DNA from: Gigaspora rosea
Taxonomy: Eukaryota; Glomeromycota; Glomeromycetes; Diversisporales; Gigasporaceae
DNA: 64,000 bases
Direction: 5' to 3'
Assembly: GCA_003550325.1 (NCBI GenBank)
Contig: QKWP01000068.1
Coordinates: 335,515 to 399,514, forward strand
The notes below the pieces were generated by a model, which saw only the letters and a list, made by a program, of their open reading frames with translations, was not told where the DNA came from and made no database searches. Below are positions 56,664-64,000 of this stretch, piece after piece; position 1 is the first letter of the stretch, and each line of letters begins with the position of its first letter. Position numbers and translations under genes: made by a program.

Positions 56664-57903
56664 TAGGGCTGTTAATCAGTCCGTCTGGTCTGTCCTGGTT
56701 AAAAGATTGCCCAGGACCGAATAGGACCGAATCGAGATAGACTGAATGAACTGATGATCAATATAATACTTTTTTGCTATAATGATGAAATTAAGTTTGT
56801 TAGCATAAAAAATTTCAATACTTTTACTATAAGCTTTTCAAATTTATAATATTTGCTTATATGATATAAGAGAGCAATAAATAATACGTTTGATAATTTT
56901 AGTCATACATAAATTATGGATTAGAAAATAATAGTACATTAATATAGCAAATAGTAAAATAACATCTTTAATTAACTTCGTAAATATGAACATTATAGTT
57001 AAATTCAGTTTAAAAGATTTTTGTCACTTTTAACCACTTGATAATTTGATTGAAATAATATAGTCATAATTGGGCATGCCAAATGTTCAATCTTGTACTG
57101 ATTCAAGACAAGAATTGTCTTAATATATGAAAATATTAAGGTTATTTCTAAGTTAAAATCAAAAAAAATTTTAATCGGTAAAATGTTATAGTATAAAAGT
57201 TTTATATGTATTTTATAAGCACTATAAAATTATATACGTATAAAAAAAAAGCCTGCTAGCAGGAAAAAAATTTTGTAAGATTAAAATTTAGAATGGTAAG
57301 TCTTCAGTAAACTAAAATTTAAACTCAAAACAGCCCAAATTGTTTTGTTATCAAGTGAATTTCGTGATTTATTAACTGTTAATTCATCTAAATAGTTGTT
57401 CATATGGAATACTAGTAGACATAATATTGTATTTGCATATAGGCATTGTTTGGAACACGAGCTAATAGTTAATTTAGTCAATGCAAATTATTAAAAACCC
57501 TCAGCTATATTAATCATTAGCTTGTTTCAAACTCGTGTTCCAAAATAATGCCCATAGGCGTTATTTTGCACAAATACAGAGCAAATTGTAAATCAACTGA
57601 TCATGCCATTGCTGTCATTAATAAATTTCTCTATTTTATTAATGTTAACAACAGCCTGTTCTCATTATATATTAAACGTGGTTTAATCTTGTTTAACAAA
57701 CTGAGTGTTGTAATTGAATTTTAATCAAAAACAATATTTTATAGTTGTTTCAAAATACGTATTATCATGATAATATTTAGTTTATTTGATATTTACTATT
57801 AGACTGATGGTCCTTTCAGTCCGTCCTAAAAAGGACTGGACCAGCCTGGTCCCTGGACAGACTGAAGAACCATCGGTCTGGACCGGACCGATTAACAGCC
57901 CTA
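56664..57903. mobile_element. hAT element, 1.24 kb
   Basis: Ends TAGGGCTGTTAATC on both sides, then CAGTCCG and CGGTCCGGTCC palindromic blocks, flanked by ATGATTAG / ATGATCAG (7 of 8). The subterminal GGACCGAA and TCGGTCTGGACC motifs parallel those of the element at 7480-8962. Inside is an inverted pair TTGTTTGGAACACGAGCTAA / CTCGTGTTCCAAAATAATG (57440-57560), probably a nested MITE. No transposase ORF. Confidence 0.88.
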
Positions 57904-57911
57904 ATGATCAG

Positions 57912-59089
57912 TGATGTAAATGTTTTTGTTCAATGGGAATTAGTAAGCTGGCTATGCATATGAATTTACCAAAACAGGTTAGGGATACTAACTTACGTTA
58001 GATCTTTTGATTTTATTACACGATAAGTTTAGTAATCAAAAAAATAAATAGAATATGATACAAATTGTTATATAAAGACATTCTGTTCGACTAGTGAAAA
58101 AATTTTTTTGAGCGGTTAGATGTGCATCTCTTCTAATCTTGCTATTCTACTCATGCACTGATCATAGAGCTCTGCGCTATAATGAGTATTTTTTACAATC
58201 GTTTTGCTTTGTGTAATGGAATTTTTCCCTATATAGAAATCGACGTTTCCTAATTTATAGATTGATCAGCCTTGAAATTAATAGAAATATGGTAATTATA
58301 TGGTAACAGTTTCCATATCAAGGCAAATGGCTATTGCACAAACTCCAAATGATTTCTCTTAAGCGCTAATTACGGTAATTTACCAGGTAATTTACCAAAG
58401 ATACGGTAAATTTACCTTTATATACTTAAGATTGAGTCTGTCTATATAATTTGATTGGCTAAAAAATTTTTTAGTCACAAAATCATGTGATTTTATATTA
58501 TAGACCTTTTTAAGATCAACTAAAGGTAAATTTACCCGTAATTTACCAAATAGCCTGGTAAACTTACCAGAAAAAATTTAAATTACGGTAAATTAACAAC
58601 CCTGATATTTTATAAATGTAAGTATGGTGCTGCTGGTGTTCTACAACTTTAAATTCAGATAAGGCTAAAAATTATTGGCAACATTTGTGCATAAATTTTT
58701 ATGAAAAAAATTAGATTAAAGCTTGGATCCGTTACCATTGAATGCTAAATATAAATCATTTGAATGCGTATCCTTTAATTTAATATGAAAACGATAATGG
58801 ACCAAGCTCTAAATCAGATCATTATCATTAATTTTAATAAGACACTCAATAAAATTGATTATCAATTAAATAACTCATCATAAATAAGAAATTCATAATA
58901 ATATAGATTATTTTGAATATTTCAATCAATAAATAATTGTTATACTTATCAGCCAAATCGAGTTGAATAAATGACTGTTTATCGAAAAATCAGCACTAAT
59001 ACACCAATAAGAGATTATACGGTGTATATATTGTTTTCAAATACATTGATTAGTAACTTATTGTCAGTTAATTTAGGCTAAATATGAGA
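57912..59089. other. Intergenic DNA with a small inverted-repeat element
   Basis: 58375-58600 contains opposing ACGGTAATTTACC / GGTAAATTTACCCGTAATTT motifs ending AATTACGGTAAATTAACAAC, probably a MITE. The flank AAATGATTTCTCTTAAGC at 58345 also occurs at 56596, so the host DNA is itself repeated. No gene. Confidence 0.5.
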
Positions 59090-62000
59090 CTCGGTATGGG
59101 GATTACTGAATATCAATATGGTATGGATGAGTTGATCGGTCTGGTATAGGGATTATAGAATATCAGTATGGTACGACATGCCAGATCAGTATGGTATGGA
59201 TGCAATTTTATCAAACCGTACCATATTGATCTGCTATTATATTAAATATATATATATTAGCAGAACAGTATGGTACGCTTTGATAAAATCCATACCATAC
59301 GGATCTGGTGGCTATACAATTTTTACATTTTTTATCGTTATATTTGTTTCCTTGAATAACTGATAAACGGACTAGATATCTTTAATATAAGTTTTCACAC
59401 ATGACAATGTTTTTATCATACTAATTTTTCTTTATTGTAGACATTAACGTTCAATTTTGATAATATATCAAAAATGAAAGGATCATTGCTTGAACAATTT
59501 GCCGGTCACGTAATATTCCGACGTCAATTAGCCAATTAAAAATCAGGATCAGGAGTAACGTAAAGAAATTCGTTTGATTTGCAAAAATCGTATTTATCGT
59601 AAGATTTATACTAGAAATCATCTTTCTGGCCTAACAAAAAGTTTCCTCGCACAATTTTGCTATATAATGCACCTTCTAACCACCAACATGGACCCAAACC
59701 CTAACGAAATTGAAATCAATTTTTTCTCAAAGACAATTGATGCCGGAAAGTCACGTGACAGGAAAATCGATCCTACGTCCTGTCAATTTCATTGTATAGC
59801 TACCAGATCCGTATGGTATACTGTTCAGCTAATATATAGATTTAATATAATAGCAGATCAGTATGGTACGATTTTTAAATACTATTTTGACTATATTTAT
59901 GCAGTTCAGTATGGTACGGTTTGATAAAATTGCATCCATACCATACTGATCTGGTATGTCGTACCATACTGATATTCGCAATACCGTATGGTATAAGGTG
60001 TTTTCTAAAATTCGTACCATACTGATCAGCTATAATTCTAACCTAGCCTTAATATATAGCGCCAGAGCAGTATGGTACGAATTTTAAAATGGGTATTTCA
60101 CACAGATAAGAAGGTATTACGAATATCAGTATGGTACGACATGCCAGATCAGTATGGTATGGATGAATCCGTACCATACTGATCTACATTAATTTCAAAT
60201 TAGCAATAGTATGGTACGTATATTTAAAAATCGTACCATACTCTATATATTAGCAGAACAGTATGGTACGATTTGATAAAATCCACACCATACCATACCA
60301 TACGGGTCTGGTAGCTATACAATGAAATTGACAGGGCATAGGAACGATTTCCTGTCACGTGACTTTCCGGCATCAATTGTCTTTGAGAAAAAAATTGAAT
60401 TCATTAGGGTTTGGGTTCATGTGGGTGGTTAGAAGGTGCATTATATAGCAAAATTGTACGAGGAAACTTTTTTGTTAGGCCAGAAAGATGATTTGCTAGA
60501 TTAGTGGTCATACCCTAGGGTACAATAACCGGTTAACTGTTAGGCTATCCGGATACCCGAATTATAAAACTGATAAACAGATAAATTATTGAGGTATCCG
60601 GTTAACTTAAGATATAATATAGGATAATATAGGGTAAAATACAATTATAATAAAAATTTTAATTTGCGTATTATTTATATACTAGCATCACTCGGTGTAA
60701 AACTTGTCTACATCATAAATTTAATGTATTTTAAATAAGAACATGATTTTAATATTTCGTTTGTTTATTATATTTATTTAATAGGTGATATGTGTTCTTT
60801 CTGATTTTCATCTTGTATGCAGATCATGTATTCTGATTTTCATCTTGTATTCAGATCATGTAATGAATTACTGATAATTAAATTACTTATTGTTCCACAT
60901 CATTTCTGAATTTACGAAATTCGAATTGACGTGTTCTTTCTCGATTTTCATCTTGTATGCAGATCATATAATAAATTACTGATAATAATTACTTATTGTT
61001 CCACATCATTTCTGAATTTAATTCTGAATGAACATGCGTTCTTTCTCGATTTTCATCGATTGTGAAATGCACAGCCATGTAAAAAATTACTGATAATAAT
61101 TACTTATTAATAATTACATTGATTTTTTTTCATTAATATATATAAAGATTATTCTTTTATTGTTTTCGTCATTTTTTTTGTATTGGCGTAACAGTAGAAC
61201 TTCTCATGCTTAAACAAAATAGGAATAACTTGGGGATGCAAGTTTTTTATGTCGAAAAAGATAAATTTATGTTTGTTTAAAAAAAAATTTAGTAATTATC
61301 TTCTAGACATGACACCCGACCAGATTCCTGCCGTTGCCGAAAAACAAATGTGGATGTGTTCTACGCAGGGAATGTAAAAATTATTAATTACATTGTTAAA
61401 TATATATGAATATTAGAACTATTCTTTTAATGTATGAAAAGTTAGCATTTAATGTGGCAGATTAAAATGAAATCAGATTAAAATGAAACTGGGAGCCTCT
61501 CTTGCTCACCTTTATAGCTTATAAAACCCACATATACTCGTTTATTAGTAACCCTAACCCTATGCTAAAAAAAACCCACCAAAAAAATGTCCTCCAAAAA
61601 ATTTTAAAATTTTGCTTAAAAATAGAAAAATTACATTTTAATCCGATTTCATTTTAATATGTCACATTTAATATTTAGGCGAGCATAGTGATTCATTTTT
61701 ATTCGTTTTTATAAATTTTTTACTTTATTATTATAGAGTTACTTTATTTGATTTATGCAATAATACTGTATAACAATCATATAAATATCTTATCCGGATA
61801 TAACCGTTATCCTTTCATTTGAATAGGATATAAAACCGGTTATTAAATTTTGTTAAAGGTTACAACTTTTCGGATAAAAAGTTATCCGGGTACGGCACTA
61901 TGTTAGATAAATACGATTTCGTTTGTTTTGAATTTCTTTATGTTACACCTGATCCTGATTTTTAATTGGCTAATTGACGTCAGAATATCACGTGACCAGA

Positions 62001-62440
62001 AAATTGTTCAAGAATTGATTCCCTTTTATTTTTGATATATAAACAAAATTGAACGTTAATGTCTACAATAAAGAAAAATTAGTATGATAAACACATTGAA
62101 AAATATATCGTGTGTGAAAACTTATATTAAAGATATCTAGTCCGCTTATCAATTATTCAAGGAAACAAATATAACGATAAAAAAATGTAAAAATTGTATA
62201 GCTACCAGATCCGTATGGTATGGTGTGGATTTTATCAAAGCGTACCATACTGTTCTGCTAATATATATATTTAATATTAGCAGATCAATATGGTACGGTT
62301 GATAAAATTGCATCCATACCATACTGATATTCTATAATCTCCAGATAAGAGATTACAGAAGGCAGATCAGTATAGTATGGGTAAGCAGATCATTATATAA
62401 TACACCGATTTTTAAAATCTGTAACATACTGGTCCGGTAT
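59090..62440. repeat. Giant palindrome with GTACCATACTGATC array
   Basis: 59090-59825 is complementary to 60300-60501 plus 61901-62400, with the hAT element at 60502-61900 inserted in the right arm. Matching blocks include ACATTAACGTTCAATTTTG (59446) with its complement near 62045, and GATGCCGGAAAGTCACGTGA (59740) with its complement near 60355. The centre (59800-60320) and both outer ends carry more than 20 copies of GATCAGTATGGTACGA-like units in both orientations, each of which can pair with its neighbour. It is non-coding. It may be a foldback transposon or a structured replication or chromatin element. Confidence 0.8.
60502..61900. mobile_element. hAT element, 1.4 kb
   Basis: Left TAGTGGTCATACCC, right read inward TAGTGCCGTACCCGG, flanked by TGCTAGAT / TGTTAGAT (7 of 8). 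Near both ends are ACCGGTTA and TATCCGGATA motifs. 60775-61080 contains three copies of a unit with TTTCTCGATTTTCATCTTGT and ATGCAGATCAT (about 120 bp). No transposase visible. Removing it restores the right arm of the palindrome. Confidence 0.88.
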
Positions 62441-64000
62441 TATAGCAGATCATAGGTTTTAGAAATCGGCCTTATCTGCTCATCTATACCAAACTTGTCT
62501 GCTATAATCCCCCGGGCAATCAAAAACTTGATGATAGACTATATATTTTGATATCACAAACCTACGAAAAAAGTAATACGATTCGTTCTTTAAAACTATT
62601 ATAAACCATTCTTTAAATGGGATAAATACGAACTATTGTCGTAATTAAACAAAAAATGGTTTCTAATAATTTTATTAACTGACTTGATCTATTAATTGTA
62701 TTTTATTCTATCCTGAAACGAGATTTTCTCCTATAGTCATGAGACTTAATTTCTGTAATTCGAAATACAGAATTAAGAATGCATGATCAGAATACAGTAG
62801 TTGGTAAAAATGTACAGGACTTGTGACAGACGATAATTTTATTAAAAGAGGGAAGATATTTATATGTTTACATGCTTGAATCTTGCTTTTGATACGATCA
62901 ATAAAAACGTTTAAGCATTTACTGTACCATTATTGCCATTATCTGATAATCATCATTTACAGTACGTACTTGCGTACATACGTATGTATAGAATAATATT
63001 TGTATTTGACCATAGTTGTCAAATTTAGTTAAATTTTTCAAAAGTGGAATAGAGGATATTAATTGCAACAGATTAAAATGAAATCAGAATAAAATGAAAT
63101 ATGTATATTATAAAGTAATTGACAGGCTGTTGAAAAATAAAAATTTTTGAGGTGCATTTTTTAGAGTTATGGCTTAAGGTTAGAGGTTAGCTTTAGAATA
63201 AAGTTTATATTAAACAAGTATAAATGGGTTTTAGTGAGTTAAATAGAAATCGCATTTTATATTAATCTGATTTCATGATGATCTGTGACAATAGATCAAC
63301 TTATAGATCAAATTTTGGTTCAGTATCAATTTCTTTCAACCTACTAATATTAATCGCATCAGATTTAATAGTATATATAAAAAAGTTTTTATGAAATATT
63401 GAAACCCATTATGCTACAGTTAATATATTTATCATGTTAGAACATATTGTCAATCTTATTAGTTTTGTATATTTAAGGAATTGATTGTAGTTAGAGAGTC
63501 AAAATTTCATAATAAAAATCCGTACAGTTTTACTAATCGACTTATATAAAAATAAAATACTATTCATTTCTGATCATAATAAAAAACCATATAGTAAAAA
63601 TTTAAAAAAATACTTATTTATTATAATATGATAAACTGATTTTTAATAATTTAACAAGTTATGCGCCTGCTCATGCGCAGGGAGTTTGCTTTTTTTTTTT
63701 AGCTTATTTGCCATAGTATTATTATCTCTAAATGTTTAATGTCTAAATTAAAGTTTTAGAATCTAGTTGTATAGAGTAGACTTAGGATAATTTTATTGTG
63801 TAATGGACCTTTACACTTTCGAAGCATAATAAATTTTGGTTTAATAGTTTTCATATTAGTAATATTAGAGTTGTGGTCTAGTCTTAAGTAGTTGGTATAT
63901 CTTAATATCTGTTAATTTTGAAATTTGTAATTAATATTTGGTAGTATAGAATAAAGAAATGTAGTAAAGTTGCAAATATAGTATATTTGTATTATTTTTT
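62441..64000. other. Intergenic AT-rich DNA to the window end
   Basis: No gene seen. 63055-63110 and 63240-63275 share CAGATTAAAATGAAATCAGA-type words with 61460-61490 and 61620-61660, another dispersed repeat. Otherwise nothing recognised. Confidence 0.4.

Overview
The window looks like TE-rich, AT-rich intergenic DNA from a filamentous fungus. There is no bacterial-style gene packing, no operons and no intact protein gene. The recognisable coding remnants belong to tyrosine-recombinase (YR) retrotransposons, Helitrons with PIF1-like helicase, LINEs and extra PIF1-like helicase copies. The one host-like gene end has a fungal-type 3' splice site (TTTCCTTTCAG). Together with the very low GC and repeat load this resembles an arbuscular mycorrhizal fungus (Glomeromycotina, such as Rhizophagus or Gigaspora). 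That assignment is inference, not proof. Most long ORFs are products of minisatellites or low-complexity DNA.

Layout. 75-559: last exon of an unrecognised minus-strand gene. 1909-5471: non-autonomous LTR retrotransposon with a hAT-like MITE in its 3' LTR. 6791-7104 and 12633-13331: two copies of a large tRNA-derived SINE. 7480-8962: hAT element. 9461-11656: three inverted-repeat elements. 14310-18034: 5'-truncated LINE with a MITE splitting its RNase H. 20628-21209: solo LTR. 21807-32032: head-to-tail array of minus-strand Helitrons carrying a 21-bp hairpin minisatellite, with a helicase-bearing remnant in the middle that is itself split by a 2-kb transposon. 33593-41274: 7.7-kb hAT-type element with several nested insertions. 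41683-51300: DIRS/PAT-like YR retroelement (gag, RT, RNase H, recombinase) with split direct repeats and at least five nested insertions. 51990-54770: degenerate ~100-bp repeats and a paralogous segment that preserves the unoccupied target sites of both the 7.7-kb and the 9.6-kb insertions. 56097-56506: PIF1-like helicase fragment. 56664-57903: hAT element. 59090-62440: large palindrome with a GTACCATACTGATC-type array, interrupted by another hAT element.

How the parts relate. Non-autonomous elements share ends with coding ones: the Helitron minisatellite units and the helicase-bearing remnant have the same 3' terminus. Eight insertions show 8-bp duplications, and most of these have TAGNG-type ends typical of hAT. 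Two LTR elements show 4-bp duplications and TG...CA ends, two MITEs show TTA duplications, and three SINE copies plus one LINE show 12-19-bp duplications with A-rich tails. Target duplications and empty sites, read by eye, are the strongest evidence here. Family names rest on motifs and were not tested by any database search.
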